Shown: positions 27,118 to 35,482 of the stretch, in pieces
Position numbering within the stretch: the stretch's first letter is position 1
Layout of the letters: the number at the start of each line of letters is the position of its first letter
Assembly (NCBI GenBank): GCA_942491885.1
Contig: CALOCQ010000003.1
Location: forward strand, 1 to 64,000
DNA from: CALBPI01 sp942491885
Lineage (GTDB): Bacteria; Pseudomonadota; Gammaproteobacteria; Steroidobacterales; Woeseiaceae
Reading direction: 5' to 3'
DNA: 64,000 nucleotides
Notes under the pieces: generated by a model
What the model saw: only the letters and a program-made list of their open reading frames with translations
What the model was told of the DNA's origin: nothing
The model's database searches: none
Position numbers and translations under genes: made by a program

Positions 27118-28086
27118 ATGCCGTTAGAGAAAGCCCGACTGCTCGAAGCCTATCGCGTGATGAAGACAATCCGCGAGTTCGAAGAGCGCCTGCACGTTGA
27201 GATCGCCACCGGTGCGATCCCCGGTTTTACCCACTTGTACAGCGGCCAGGAGGCGGTTGCCGCCGGTGTCTGCATGCATCTTGCCGACGACGACTACATT
27301 GTCTCGACGCATCGTGGCCACGGCCACTGCATCGCCAAGGGCTGCGATGTCATCGGCATGATGAAAGAAATTTACGGGCGCGCCGACGGTTTGTGTAAAG
27401 GCAAGGGCGGCTCGATGCACATCGCCGATTTCGATAAAGGGATGCTTGGCGCCAACGCGATTGTCGGTGGCGGACCACCGATCGCGACCGGCGCGGCCAT
27501 CGCGACCAAGCTCGATGGCAAGGGCAAGGTCACGGCGTCGTTCAACGGCGACGGCGGCTCGAACCAGGGCACCGTGTTTGAGGCGATGAACCTCGCGGTT
27601 GTGCTGAAACTGCCGACGCTGTTTGTCTACGAAGACAACGGCTACGGTGAGCACACCGGGACTTCCTACGCGGTAGGCAGCAACGACATCCGTGGGCGCT
27701 GTGAAGGCTTTGGCATGACCGCGAAGAAATGCGACGGCGCCGACTTCTTCGCTGTATTCGAAACCGCCGGGGAGTTGTTTGACCAATTGCGTAAGGGCGA
27801 CGGCCCGGCAGCAATGGAGGCGACGATTACGCGTTTCTACGGCCACTATGAGGGTGACCCGCAGCGCTACCGCGCCAAGGACGAGGTCGCCAACTTCCGC
27901 GAGAGCAAAGACTGCCTGAAGATCTTCCGCAAGCGCGTTACCGACGAAGGCTGGCTGACCGACGCCGACCTTGATGCGATCGATGACGACGTCGCGAAGC
28001 TGATCGACCGCGCGGTCGACGAGGCCAAGGCGGCGGCACCCGCGCCGTTGTCGGAACTCGAAACCGACGTCTACATCAACTACTAG
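27118..28086 (+). CDS. Thiamine-diphosphate-dependent dehydrogenase E1 alpha subunit (acetoin/2-oxo-acid type)
   Basis: The 322-residue protein has the E1alpha hallmarks: STHRGHGHCIAKG, GKGGSMHIAD and the thiamine-diphosphate motif starting at Gly144-Asp145-Gly146 (GDGGSNQG) and ending in YEDNGYGEHT. Sequence style and gene order (alpha, beta, E2) match acetoin dehydrogenase and related pyruvate-dehydrogenase-like complexes. It would decarboxylate or cleave a 2-oxo acid or 1,2-diketone and pass the acyl group to lipoate. The ATG follows GGGGGGAACC. The operon is preceded by the repeated operator. The substrate is not fixed by the sequence. The operon lacks the acoR and acoX genes of classical acetoin loci. 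Confidence 0.9.
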   Translation: MPLEKARLLEAYRVMKTIREFEERLHVEIATGAIPGFTHLYSGQEAVAAGVCMHLADDDYIVSTHRGHGHCIAKGCDVIGMMKEIYGRADGLCKGKGGSMHIADFDKGMLGANAIVGGGPPIATGAAIATKLDGKGKVTASFNGDGGSNQGTVFEAMNLAVVLKLPTLFVYEDNGYGEHTGTSYAVGSNDIRGRCEGFGMTAKKCDGADFFAVFETAGELFDQLRKGDGPAAMEATITRFYGHYEGDPQRYRAKDEVANFRESKDCLKIFRKRVTDEGWLTDADLDAIDDDVAKLIDRAVDEAKAAAPAPLSELETDVYINY

Positions 28087-28098
28087 GGAGTTCAGGGC

Positions 28099-29106
28099 AT
28101 GCCAGTTAAATCCATGCGCGATGCGCTGAACGAAACAATGCACGCCGAGATGGCGCGCGATGACAAGATCATTATTCTTGGCGAGGACGTCGCTGGCGGT
28201 GCCGGTGGCACCGGCGTTGAAGAAGCGGCCGGCGGCATCTTTGGTGTCAGCGCCGGGCTCTACAAGGCGTTCGGCAAGGACCGTGTCATCGACACACCGA
28301 TCAGTGAGTCGGCCATTATCGGTGCGGCTGCCGGCGCGGCGCTGGCCGGCTACCGGCCCGTCGCCGAATTGATGTTTGCCGATTTCATCGGCGTCTCGAT
28401 GGACCAGATCTACAACCAGATCGCCAAGTTCCGTTACATGTTCGGCGGCAAGACCAGGTGCCCCGTTGTTATCCGCATGCCGACTGGCGCGGGCATGAAC
28501 ATGGGCGCGCAGCACTCGCAGACGATCTACCCGATTGTCACCAGCGTCCCCGGGCTCAAGGTCGTGATTCCGTCGAATGCGGCCGATGCCAAAGGCTTGC
28601 TGACCACCGCGTTGCGCGATGACGATCCTGTCGTGTTCTTCGAGCACAAGGCGCTTTACCCGCGTAAATGCGAGGTGCCGGACGGCGAGTATATGATCCC
28701 GTTCGGTGAGGCGGCGCTGGTCCGCGAGGGCGAGGACGCGACGATTGTCGCAATCGCACGCATGGTCAGTTTTGCCGAGAAGGCCTGTGACGCACTCGAG
28801 GCCGATGGCATCAGCTGCGACCTTATCGATCCACGCACAACCTCTCCGCTGGATCTCGACACGATCCTTGAGAGTCTCGAAAGCACCGGCCGCCTGATTG
28901 TCGTTGACGAGTCGACGCCGCGTTGCAGCATCGCGTCGGATATCGCGGGCATGGTGGCCTCGGAAGGGTTCGACCTGCTGAAGGCGCCGGTGCAGATGGT
29001 GACAGCGCCGCACACACCCGTGCCATTCGCACGTGAGTTGGAGCGTGCCTACGTGCCGAGTCCCGATGACATAGCCGCGGCGGTACGCAAAGCGGTGGCC
29101 TACTGA
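28099..29106 (+). CDS. Thiamine-diphosphate-dependent dehydrogenase E1 beta subunit
   Basis: This is a 335-residue transketolase-like beta subunit. It has DTPISESAIIGAAAGAALAGYRPV and VVIRMPTGAGMNMGAQHSQ near the active site, then a transketolase C-terminal domain with CDLIDPRTTSPLD. It forms the alpha2beta2 E1 with the preceding gene product and completes the thiamine site. The ATG at 28099 lies 12 bases after the E1alpha stop, following GGGAGTTCAGG. Its TGA overlaps the E2 start by one base (TGATG), so translation is coupled. Confidence 0.92.
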   Translation: MPVKSMRDALNETMHAEMARDDKIIILGEDVAGGAGGTGVEEAAGGIFGVSAGLYKAFGKDRVIDTPISESAIIGAAAGAALAGYRPVAELMFADFIGVSMDQIYNQIAKFRYMFGGKTRCPVVIRMPTGAGMNMGAQHSQTIYPIVTSVPGLKVVIPSNAADAKGLLTTALRDDDPVVFFEHKALYPRKCEVPDGEYMIPFGEAALVREGEDATIVAIARMVSFAEKACDALEADGISCDLIDPRTTSPLDLDTILESLESTGRLIVVDESTPRCSIASDIAGMVASEGFDLLKAPVQMVTAPHTPVPFARELERAYVPSPDDIAAAVRKAVAY

Positions 29107-30323
29107 TGACTATGCATGCGCTGACCGTCCCGAAGTGGGGCATCGAAATGCAGGAAGCGACGCTCGCCGAGTGGAAGATCGAGGTTGGCGGCGCGGTTAA
29201 TAAAGGCGATGAAATCGTCGACATGGAAACCGAAAAAATCGTCAACACGCACGAGGCGCCGGCAAGCGGCGTGCTGCGCAAGATTATCGGTGAGCCGGGC
29301 GAGGTCTATGAAGTCGGCGTGTTGCTTGCGGTGATTGCCGATGGCGATGAGTCCGATGCCGAGGTCGAGAAATTCGCCAGCGACTTTGTGCCGGTCGATG
29401 CATCGTTCGACGGCAGCGGCGCGCACGACAGTGCCGGCCAGACAGCCGCGGCCAAAGATACGCCGGCGACGACAGCTGAACCAGCGCCAGCGAGCTCGGC
29501 ACCGGTCGGCGGTGGCGAGGTTCGCATCAGCCCGATCGCCAAGCGACTGGCCGAAGCACAAGGTATCGATTACACGATGCTGACCGGAACCGGTCGTAAC
29601 GGCAGAATCTCCAAGGAAGACGTCGAGGCGGCCATAGCGGCAGCGGCCGGCGGCGTCCCGATAAAACGAACGAGCCTGCAAAAGACGGTTGCCACACGCA
29701 TGCAGGCCGCCAAACAGGCCGTGCCGCATTTCTATCTCGATATCGATATCGATTGCGATAAGGCACAGGCGCTTCGTGCCGACTACAACAAGGCCAACGA
29801 CTGCAAGGTGACACTGAACGACGTGCTGTTGCGCGCCGTTGCCGTCGCGCTGAACGACTCGCCTGCGGTCAACGTCGTCTATAAGGACGATGAGCTGTAT
29901 GCCGCCGACGATGGCGTCGGTGTTGCGATTGCCTCGACGCATGGACTCGTTGCACCGGTGGTCAAGAACGTACGTAATTCGAGCCTGAAAGCGATCAGCA
30001 ACGATGTGCGACGCCTCGCCGACTCGGCCAGGGCGCGCACGCTCGAGAAGGACGATCTTGCCGGCGGCGCGACCAGCGTGTCGAACCTCGGCATGTTCGG
30101 TATCGACGGGTTCACCGCGATCATCAATCCGCCGCAGACCTCAATCATTGCCGTCGGGCGGGCCAGCCCGCAGCCGGTCGTCAAAGACGGCGAGCTTGCG
30201 GTTGCGACGATCATGCGCGTGCGCATGTCGTGCGATCACCGGGCGTTTGATGGTGCCGCGGGTGCTGAGTTTCTGGCCAGGCTCAAGACCGCGATCGAGC
30301 GACCGGGCAGTCTGTTCGACTAG
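29106..30323 (+). CDS. Dihydrolipoamide acyltransferase (E2) of the E1 alpha/beta complex
   Basis: The domain order is complete. A lipoyl domain has Lys44 in DMETEKIVNT, followed by an Ala/Pro/Thr-rich linker (about 115-140). A peripheral-subunit-binding domain carries ISPIAKRLAEAQGID and GRNGRISKEDV. The catalytic domain has His378 in CDHRAFDGAAGAEFL, where His and Asp form the acyltransferase site. It transfers the acyl group from lipoate to CoA. No dihydrolipoamide dehydrogenase (E3) gene is in the window, so the complex must borrow an E3 encoded elsewhere. It overlaps the E1beta stop by one base. The length (405 residues) is normal for a single-lipoyl E2. Confidence 0.92.
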   Translation: MTMHALTVPKWGIEMQEATLAEWKIEVGGAVNKGDEIVDMETEKIVNTHEAPASGVLRKIIGEPGEVYEVGVLLAVIADGDESDAEVEKFASDFVPVDASFDGSGAHDSAGQTAAAKDTPATTAEPAPASSAPVGGGEVRISPIAKRLAEAQGIDYTMLTGTGRNGRISKEDVEAAIAAAAGGVPIKRTSLQKTVATRMQAAKQAVPHFYLDIDIDCDKAQALRADYNKANDCKVTLNDVLLRAVAVALNDSPAVNVVYKDDELYAADDGVGVAIASTHGLVAPVVKNVRNSSLKAISNDVRRLADSARARTLEKDDLAGGATSVSNLGMFGIDGFTAIINPPQTSIIAVGRASPQPVVKDGELAVATIMRVRMSCDHRAFDGAAGAEFLARLKTAIERPGSLFD

Positions 30324-30419
30324 CGTTGCGGGCAGCTACTTGTCCACCATGGCCAGCATTGTTTCAGCGTCATGCCAGCAGTTAACGAGGCAACAAAGAG
30401 GTCGGTATGAAAACCGATT

Positions 30420-30431
30420 CTGACCTGTCAG
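30420..30431. promoter_or_regulatory. Weak relative of the regulon operator
   Basis: CTGAC-CT-GTCAG is a perfect 5-bp inverted repeat 47 bases before the MDR gene. On the minus strand GTCAGAA matches the core of the site at 34423, but the remaining flanks agree poorly, so membership is doubtful. Confidence 0.3.
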
Positions 30432-30477
30432 GGTCGCACTCGTGTCACAATTGCGTCTGCATTCATTGGAGATAGCT

Positions 30478-31617
30478 ATGTCCTTGCCCAGCACAAACCT
30501 GCAAATGTTCTCGACGGTCACCGAAGGTGGGGAACTACAGATGGCGCTTCAAGAGAGCCCTATGCCAGTCCCGAAGGAAGATCAGGTGTTAGTGCGTGTT
30601 GAAGCCGCACCCATTAATCCTTCTGATCATGGCGTGATGTTCGGTTGGACGGATATGTCGAAGGCGAGCAGTGCCGGCACTGGCAAAGACACGCTGTTGA
30701 CGGCCCCGGTGCCGGCGGCTGGCATGCGCATCATGAAAGCAAGAATTGGTCAGCCGCTGCCGGTCGGTAATGAAGGTGCGGGCACCGTTGTCGCGGCCGG
30801 CGATAGCGATGCTGCGCAGGCGCTGATCGGCAAAACGGTCGCTGTGATGGGTGGCGGCATGTACGGCCAATACCGCTGTCTGCCCGCTGCAATGTGTATG
30901 CCGTTGTTGCCGGAACATAGTGCCAAAGATGGTGCATCCAGCTTCGTGAATCCGCTCACCGCGCTGTCATTTCTTGAGACCATGCGCATGGAAGATCACA
31001 CCGCCATCGTACACACGGCGGCTGCGTCAAACCTGGGCCAGATGCTAAACAGAATCTGCGCCGCGGATGGCGTGGCCTTAGTGAATATTGTGCGGCGTAA
31101 GGAGCAGGCGGACTTGTTGCATGACATGGGTGCCAAGTATGTCTGCAACAGCAGCGATGATGACTTCATGCCACAGCTGATCGACGCGATTCACGAGACC
31201 GGCGCGACACTCGGCTTCGACGCAACCGGTGGCGGCAAGCTCGCCTCTGATATTCTCACGGCAATGGAAGCCGCCGCGGCACGCACGCCGGGTGCGTACA
31301 GCATTTACGGTTCGATCAAGCACAAACAGGTTTATCTCTATGGCGGGCTTGATACCTCACCGACGACATTGACGCGAGGTTATGGCATGGCATGGGGTGT
31401 CGGTGGCTGGTTGCTACCAAACTTTCTGGCAAAGGCTGGCATGGAGGTCGGCAACCGGCTTCGTGCCCGCGTCGTGAAAGAGCTGAAGACAACGTTTGCC
31501 AGCCACTACACTGATGAGATCTCGCTATCGGAAGCATTGCAGTCGGAGATCGTCAAGCGTTACAACGCGAAAGTGACGGGCGAGAAATTCCTGATCTGCC
31601 CGCAGCAGGAACTTTGA
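30478..31617 (+). CDS. MDR-family (quinone/enoyl reductase-like) zinc-independent oxidoreductase
   Basis: This is a medium-chain dehydrogenase/reductase of 379 residues. An N-terminal GroES-like domain shows DQVLVRVEAAPINPSDHGVMFG and GNEGAGTVVAAG. The cofactor domain follows, with HTAAASNLGQMLNRIC in the nucleotide-binding position and GATLGFDATGGGKLASDIL later. No cysteine cluster for structural zinc and no catalytic Cys at the alcohol-dehydrogenase position is visible, so an NAD(P)H-dependent quinone or enoyl reductase is more likely than an alcohol dehydrogenase. It has its own ribosome binding site (TTGGAGATAGCT) and leads a two-gene unit with a small membrane protein. Confidence 0.83.
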   Translation: MSLPSTNLQMFSTVTEGGELQMALQESPMPVPKEDQVLVRVEAAPINPSDHGVMFGWTDMSKASSAGTGKDTLLTAPVPAAGMRIMKARIGQPLPVGNEGAGTVVAAGDSDAAQALIGKTVAVMGGGMYGQYRCLPAAMCMPLLPEHSAKDGASSFVNPLTALSFLETMRMEDHTAIVHTAAASNLGQMLNRICAADGVALVNIVRRKEQADLLHDMGAKYVCNSSDDDFMPQLIDAIHETGATLGFDATGGGKLASDILTAMEAAAARTPGAYSIYGSIKHKQVYLYGGLDTSPTTLTRGYGMAWGVGGWLLPNFLAKAGMEVGNRLRARVVKELKTTFASHYTDEISLSEALQSEIVKRYNAKVTGEKFLICPQQEL

Positions 31618-31629
31618 GGGAGTCAACAG

Positions 31630-32040
31630 ATGACGGTTGAAAGCAGGATAGCCGGGTTCGGATTAGCCGGCGTGTTGTTCGGCATTCTTTCGATAGCAAT
31701 CGCGCTGTTTCAGGACGACTTGCGACCAAAGGAACCGTCCGCGACTGAGCAAATCAAGACCAGCTTGTTAGAAAAGGGCAAGGATATGCTCGGCATCGGC
31801 GAAGATAAAAAGCCGGAGCCGGTAGCCGTTGCGGCGAAATACGACTACGTGAAGTTCGCCTACATGGGCGGCGGCCTGCTGGCGTTTATTCTCGGTGTGA
31901 CCTCGTACCTTCGTCAGGAGAATCACCGAGTGTCGGGCATGGCCGGGGCGCTCGGGATTATTGCCATGGCCTGGCAGTATGTCCTTATCGCGGTCGTCGT
32001 CGCGGTTGTGATTTTTCTATTGGCGAACCTCGACATTTGA
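31630..32040 (+). CDS. Small membrane protein of unknown function
   Basis: The 136-residue protein has a hydrophobic N-terminal helix (residues 8-27), a hydrophilic stretch with many Lys and Glu (about 30-72), then two further membrane helices (about 76-92 and 103-133). I do not recognise a family. It starts 12 bases after the MDR gene with ATG preceded by GAGGGAG, so it is in the same operon. The membrane topology places the charged loop between helices 1 and 2. No catalytic or binding motif is seen. Confidence 0.7.
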   Translation: MTVESRIAGFGLAGVLFGILSIAIALFQDDLRPKEPSATEQIKTSLLEKGKDMLGIGEDKKPEPVAVAAKYDYVKFAYMGGGLLAFILGVTSYLRQENHRVSGMAGALGIIAMAWQYVLIAVVVAVVIFLLANLDI

Positions 32041-32112
32041 CGCAACATCGGCCTCATTGCTCGTTCGGCGAATTTCACGCCGCACGCACCGGGCCTTATA
32101 TCGAGAAGAGTA

Positions 32113-32400
32113 TTACGCGCCGTCGTAGAGTTTAAGGTCCATCTCGCCGTCCACGCAGTCGAGGATCGGCGGCACCAGCTCGTCGTGAAAGTCGATACCC
32201 ATGTGGTAGTCGAAGGCTTTTTGATCTTTGAACGCGCCGTAGACGACGTAGGTGTTGTCCGCTTCGCGTTGCTTGATGACATGGTAGGCAACAAGATCCG
32301 GCTCATGCTCATACGCGAGCTTGGCAAGCTTGGCCTGCAGCCCCTCGAATTCTTCGGTGCGCTCGGGTTTAACTACAAGGGTCGCGATGAAAGACATCAT
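32113..32400 (-). CDS. ABM-domain (dimeric alpha-beta barrel) protein
   Basis: A 95-residue protein of the antibiotic-biosynthesis-monooxygenase (ABM) fold: FIATLVVKPERTEEFEGLQAKLAKL, then PDLVAYHVIKQREADNTYVVYGAFKDQKAFDYHMG. The fold includes small cofactor-free monooxygenases and isomerase-like or stress proteins. The start codons ATGATG overlap the CoA-ligase stop (TGA inside), so translation is coupled. It is the last of three genes with the CoA ligase and another ABM protein, which argues for a catalytic or channelling role on a CoA-linked intermediate; this is inference. Confidence 0.82.
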   Translation of the reverse strand: MMSFIATLVVKPERTEEFEGLQAKLAKLAYEHEPDLVAYHVIKQREADNTYVVYGAFKDQKAFDYHMGIDFHDELVPPILDCVDGEMDLKLYDGA

Positions 32401-34061
32401 GATGCGTTCTCCAGCTCGGCGGTCAGTTGATCTTTAAGTTTGTATTTCTGAATCTTGCTCGTCGACATAGGCCACTCTGTGACAAAGCGAACGTAACGCG
32501 GGATCTTGAAGCTCGCGATCTCGCCTTTGCAAAAAGCAATCAATTCTTCCGGCTCGACACTGGCGCCTGAGCGCAACTCGATAAACGCCGCAGCAACCTC
32601 ACCCAGCCGGCTGTCGGCGACACCAACTACTTGTGCCATTTTCACGGCGTCATGTCGTGCCAGATAAGTTTCGATTTCTGCGGCCGCGACGTTCTCGCCG
32701 CCAACCTTGAGCATGTCCTTGGTGCGGCCGTAGAACATGATCGACCCGTCGTCATCAAGCGAGCCGACGTCACCGGTGTGATACCAGCCATCGTCGTCTT
32801 TGGCCTCGGCGGTCTTGACCGGATCTTTGTAGTAGTACTCGAACAGGCTGTAGCCGCGCACGAGAATCTCGCCGCGTTCGCCGTTCGGCAGGTCTTCGCC
32901 GGTGTCGGCATTGATGATGCGAACCTCCATGCCGGGCAGCGGCGTACCGAGACGCGTGGTGCGCCGGTCGAGCGGCGCATCCAGCTCACTCGTGCACACG
33001 GTGCCCGCGGTTTCGGTCATACCAAACGTGCCGACCTGAATCGTGTTAGGCATCGCCTTTTGCATCGCCTCGGCGATGCCGGGTGGCTGCACCGCGAAGT
33101 TCGAGTTCATCAGGCGAACCGCCGACAGGTCGGTCTTCTCGAAGTCGGGGTGGTTGATCAGGTCGGCCATGATCGTGATGAAGCACGGGTAGGTAACCGA
33201 TGCGCGCTCTTCCTCGAGCATCTTCAGCGCGATGCCGGCGTCGAAGTAGGCCATCGTCAGATAGGCGGCACCGACATCAAACGAGGCCACGATCGGCAGG
33301 ATCGCGGCGATGTGGAACATCGGCAGCGGCGACCAGAAACGGTCTTCGTGTTTGAGCTGGTAGCGCTGTCGACCGAGTGCGATGGAGTTTCTTACCATCG
33401 CCTCGTGGCTGATGACCGCGCCCTTCGGGTTCGCGGTCGTGCCAGAGGTGTAGAGCATCAGGCCGGGATCGCGAACACGCACTTTCATGCGCCGCTCATG
33501 CACCTCGTCGTCGCTGACCTTGTCAGCCAACGCGTGGAATTCATTCTCGTGCACAAACCCTGCCGGTTTGGATTCGCCCAGCAGTACGAGGCTGCGCAAC
33601 GTCGGCGCTTGCTCGATCGAAATGTTCGCAGGGTCGGCGACCGATGCTATGTCCGGCAAGCCGCGTGTCATGCGCTCAACGAAATCAACCTGTTCGGCGA
33701 TCTGGTCGGTGGTGATTACCGTCACGAGGTCGCCGTTGTTAATCACGTAGGCGAGTTCGTGCGCCTGGTAGCGTGCGTTGATCGGCACGGGCACGGCACC
33801 GGCCAGTGCAAGCCCGAAAAACAGCTCCGGAAACTCGTGGCAGGTCGGCAGCAGGATGCCCACATGCTCGCCACGCTCCACGCCAAGCGCCATGAAGCTG
33901 CGCGCGCGCTGCATGGCGCGATCACGCAGCTCGGCATAGGTCAGCCGGAAGTCGGGGAATACAATTGCCGGTGAATCGGCGTATTGATCGGCGGCGCCGA
34001 GCAGGAGGTCGCCGAGTGTGGTGACCTGGATGCGGCTTTCGCGAACGAGTGCGTTAGTCAT
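32397..34061 (-). CDS. AMP-forming acyl-CoA synthetase/ligase
   Basis: This 554-residue member of the adenylate-forming superfamily has the P-loop LMLYTSGTTANPKGAV, the motif FGMTETAG, the ATP-binding YHTGDVGSLDDDG and the C-terminal hinge Lys segment (KIQKYKLKDQL near the end). It activates a carboxylic acid to its acyl-CoA with ATP; the acid is unknown. It sits between two small ABM-fold genes in one operon on the minus strand. The operon faces a Rieske ferredoxin gene across a palindromic operator. The ATG at 34061 was chosen; an in-frame TTG at 34073 overlaps the previous stop and is less likely. Confidence 0.9.
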   Translation of the reverse strand: MTNALVRESRIQVTTLGDLLLGAADQYADSPAIVFPDFRLTYAELRDRAMQRARSFMALGVERGEHVGILLPTCHEFPELFFGLALAGAVPVPINARYQAHELAYVINNGDLVTVITTDQIAEQVDFVERMTRGLPDIASVADPANISIEQAPTLRSLVLLGESKPAGFVHENEFHALADKVSDDEVHERRMKVRVRDPGLMLYTSGTTANPKGAVISHEAMVRNSIALGRQRYQLKHEDRFWSPLPMFHIAAILPIVASFDVGAAYLTMAYFDAGIALKMLEEERASVTYPCFITIMADLINHPDFEKTDLSAVRLMNSNFAVQPPGIAEAMQKAMPNTIQVGTFGMTETAGTVCTSELDAPLDRRTTRLGTPLPGMEVRIINADTGEDLPNGERGEILVRGYSLFEYYYKDPVKTAEAKDDDGWYHTGDVGSLDDDGSIMFYGRTKDMLKVGGENVAAAEIETYLARHDAVKMAQVVGVADSRLGEVAAAFIELRSGASVEPEELIAFCKGEIASFKIPRYVRFVTEWPMSTSKIQKYKLKDQLTAELENAS

Positions 34062-34069
34062 GCTGTAGC

Positions 34070-34369
34070 TCAACCCGCTAACGGGTCGAGATATTCACGT
34101 ACATAAGGGCCGTCGAGTGCCTCGACGATCCCCGGCAGAATTTCCTGGAAGTAGTCGGTTTGCTGATGCGCCTCTTCGGCTTCGTCGCTCAGAAACGACT
34201 CGAACACGGCATAGCCAAGCGGCTCGTCGCGAAGCTTGTAGAAGCGGAAATACAGGCACTCCGGCTCGTGCGCGAGCACCTTCTCGGTGAGCCGCGTACA
34301 GCAGTCAACGAACTGTTGCTCTTTGTCCGCGTGGACTTTCATCCGTGACAGAAACGAAACGATCGCCAT
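34070..34369 (-). CDS. ABM-domain protein
   Basis: The 99-residue protein shows the dimeric alpha-beta-barrel pattern: VSFLSRMKVHADKEQQFVDCCTRLTEKV, then ECLYFRFYKLRDEPLGYAVFESF. It differs clearly from the ABM protein at the other end of the operon, so the two are not a recent duplication. It is the first gene of the operon and starts with ATG after the strong site GGGGGAGTAGCT. The operator at 34423-34449 lies about 55 bases upstream. A small monooxygenase or isomerase is possible; function is not shown. Confidence 0.82.
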   Translation of the reverse strand: MAIVSFLSRMKVHADKEQQFVDCCTRLTEKVLAHEPECLYFRFYKLRDEPLGYAVFESFLSDEAEEAHQQTDYFQEILPGIVEALDGPYVREYLDPLAG

Positions 34370-34422
34370 AGCTACTCCCCCGAGTCATTGCGCAGTCGCC
34401 CAAGCATACCGCCGTCACTAGA

Positions 34423-34449
34423 AAAAAAACAGTCAGAACTGTTTCTTTT
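34423..34449. promoter_or_regulatory. Palindromic operator (regulon motif, copy B) in divergent promoter
   Basis: Seven A, then CAGTCAGAACTG, then TTTCTTTT. It differs from copy A at 27035 in only two central bases. It lies 53 bases from the ABM/CoA-ligase operon start and 48 bases from the Rieske ferredoxin start, so one repressor could control both directions. Confidence 0.7.
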
Positions 34450-34497
34450 TTCATTCGGCAGTGGTATCCATGATGCCGCACCTAAAACGGAGAGTCA

Positions 34498-34818
34498 GTG
34501 TTGGCGAAGCAATTCATAATCGAGGCCGATTCGGTCGCGTCGGGTAAATCAAAACCGGTTACGATCGGCACGCACAAATTGCTGGTGTGCCATTCCGGTG
34601 GCGCGTTTTATGTCATCCAGAACCAGTGCTCGCACGCGATGGCGCGGCTGACCGGCGGCAAGCTGCGCGGCCACAAGATTTTTTGCCCGTTGCACAGCGC
34701 GCCGTTTGATATGCGGGACGGCAAGCCGCTGGGCGCACCGGCCACCGAGCCGATCTGTGCATTCGCGACAACCGTCGAAGACGGCAAGGTGTTTGCGGAG
34801 TTGCCGGAGACGGATTGA
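34498..34818 (+). CDS. Rieske [2Fe-2S] ferredoxin
   Basis: This 106-residue Rieske protein has cluster ligands in QNQCSHAMARLTGG (CxH) and FCPLHSAPFDMRDG (CxxH), followed by GAPATEPICAFATTVEDG. Size and form match small soluble ferredoxins that feed Rieske oxygenases, such as those of naphthalene or biphenyl systems. It may supply electrons to the two oxygenases in the window, whose operons contain no reductase. The GTG at 34498 follows CGGAGAG. The gene is divergent from the CoA-ligase operon and shares its operator. Confidence 0.9.
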   Translation: MLAKQFIIEADSVASGKSKPVTIGTHKLLVCHSGGAFYVIQNQCSHAMARLTGGKLRGHKIFCPLHSAPFDMRDGKPLGAPATEPICAFATTVEDGKVFAELPETD

Positions 34819-34989
34819 GACAAGCGCATCGCGATACGGGATCGCCTCGTCACACAGGGTCGCATCATCAGAGAGGATCGCACCCGTTACTCAGGATAAC
34901 GCGATCGCAAACCGTCATGGGCGTCGGGTGCGATTGGCGGCTCCCCCCGACCGGCGCAGGCCGGGGGAATCCGCTAAGCACGGCCTGAC
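34819..34989. other. Short intergenic region with hairpin
   Basis: This gap is rich in repeated GATCGC words. It contains an imperfect GC hairpin (CCCCCGACC / GGCCGGGGG, one mismatch) near 34945-34969 without a T-run. It may act as a bidirectional stop for the convergent ferredoxin and coiled-coil genes. Confidence 0.35.
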
Positions 34990-35250
34990 TTACAACGATT
35001 TTCGGAAGCGCTGATACGCGGCTTTGACGTCTTGGCCCAATGTGCGGGTAGCTTGCGCAAGATCATCGGCCGTTTCCTCAGCGGCGCGCTTTTTCTGGCT
35101 GGTGCGAGCTTCGAAGTCCTGCCATTTTTCCTCGACCTCATCCCATTCCTCTTTGAGCTCGGCCTTGAGCAGGTGTGACTTCAGCTTTAGCCGATCACGC
35201 TCCGTACTGAGCGTCTGGCGCATCTCGTGCAGTTCGTCTTTTATGCTCAC
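34990..35250 (-). CDS. Small coiled-coil protein
   Basis: The 86-residue protein is almost entirely charged and helical, with heptad-like spacing in LKSHLLKAELKEEWDEVEEKWQ and KKRAAEETADDLAQATRTLG. It contains no membrane segment, so it is probably a soluble cytoplasmic or envelope-associated helical bundle, reminiscent of small stress-induced proteins. I do not assign a family. I chose the GTG at 35250 because GAGGAAAAC precedes it. The open frame to 35295 lacks a ribosome binding site. Confidence 0.6.
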   Translation of the reverse strand: MSIKDELHEMRQTLSTERDRLKLKSHLLKAELKEEWDEVEEKWQDFEARTSQKKRAAEETADDLAQATRTLGQDVKAAYQRFRKSL

Positions 35251-35482
35251 TCTGTTTTCCTCAACGTTAATTGGCTCTCGCCAATGGTGCAGCACATAAA
35301 CCTGCGGCTGCAGTCGTATTTGCCGTGATCTGACTGATACATATACCTATTTCTGATGGGTCGACCGTTATTGACGCATTTGCCGAATGCCGGCATTGTT
35401 TCCTGACAGAAAAGGGCCGCTCGGTCATTTATTCATCCAACTTTTGTGCGCCGGAAGAGAAACCGGTAGGACGCCGCTACTG

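Noticed and set aside
27124..29013. 629-codon minus-strand open frame across the dehydrogenase genes
   Set aside because: It is antisense to E1alpha and E1beta, whose motifs are unmistakable. Long antisense frames are common in GC-rich DNA.
32631..33974. 447-codon plus-strand open frame
   Set aside because: It lies opposite the CoA ligase, which has all the adenylate-forming motifs. The plus-strand product lacks any fold signature.
34819..34989. Possible small RNA or gene between the ferredoxin and coiled-coil genes
   Set aside because: There is only a hairpin and repeated GATCGC words, with no promoter-terminator pair to support an RNA gene.
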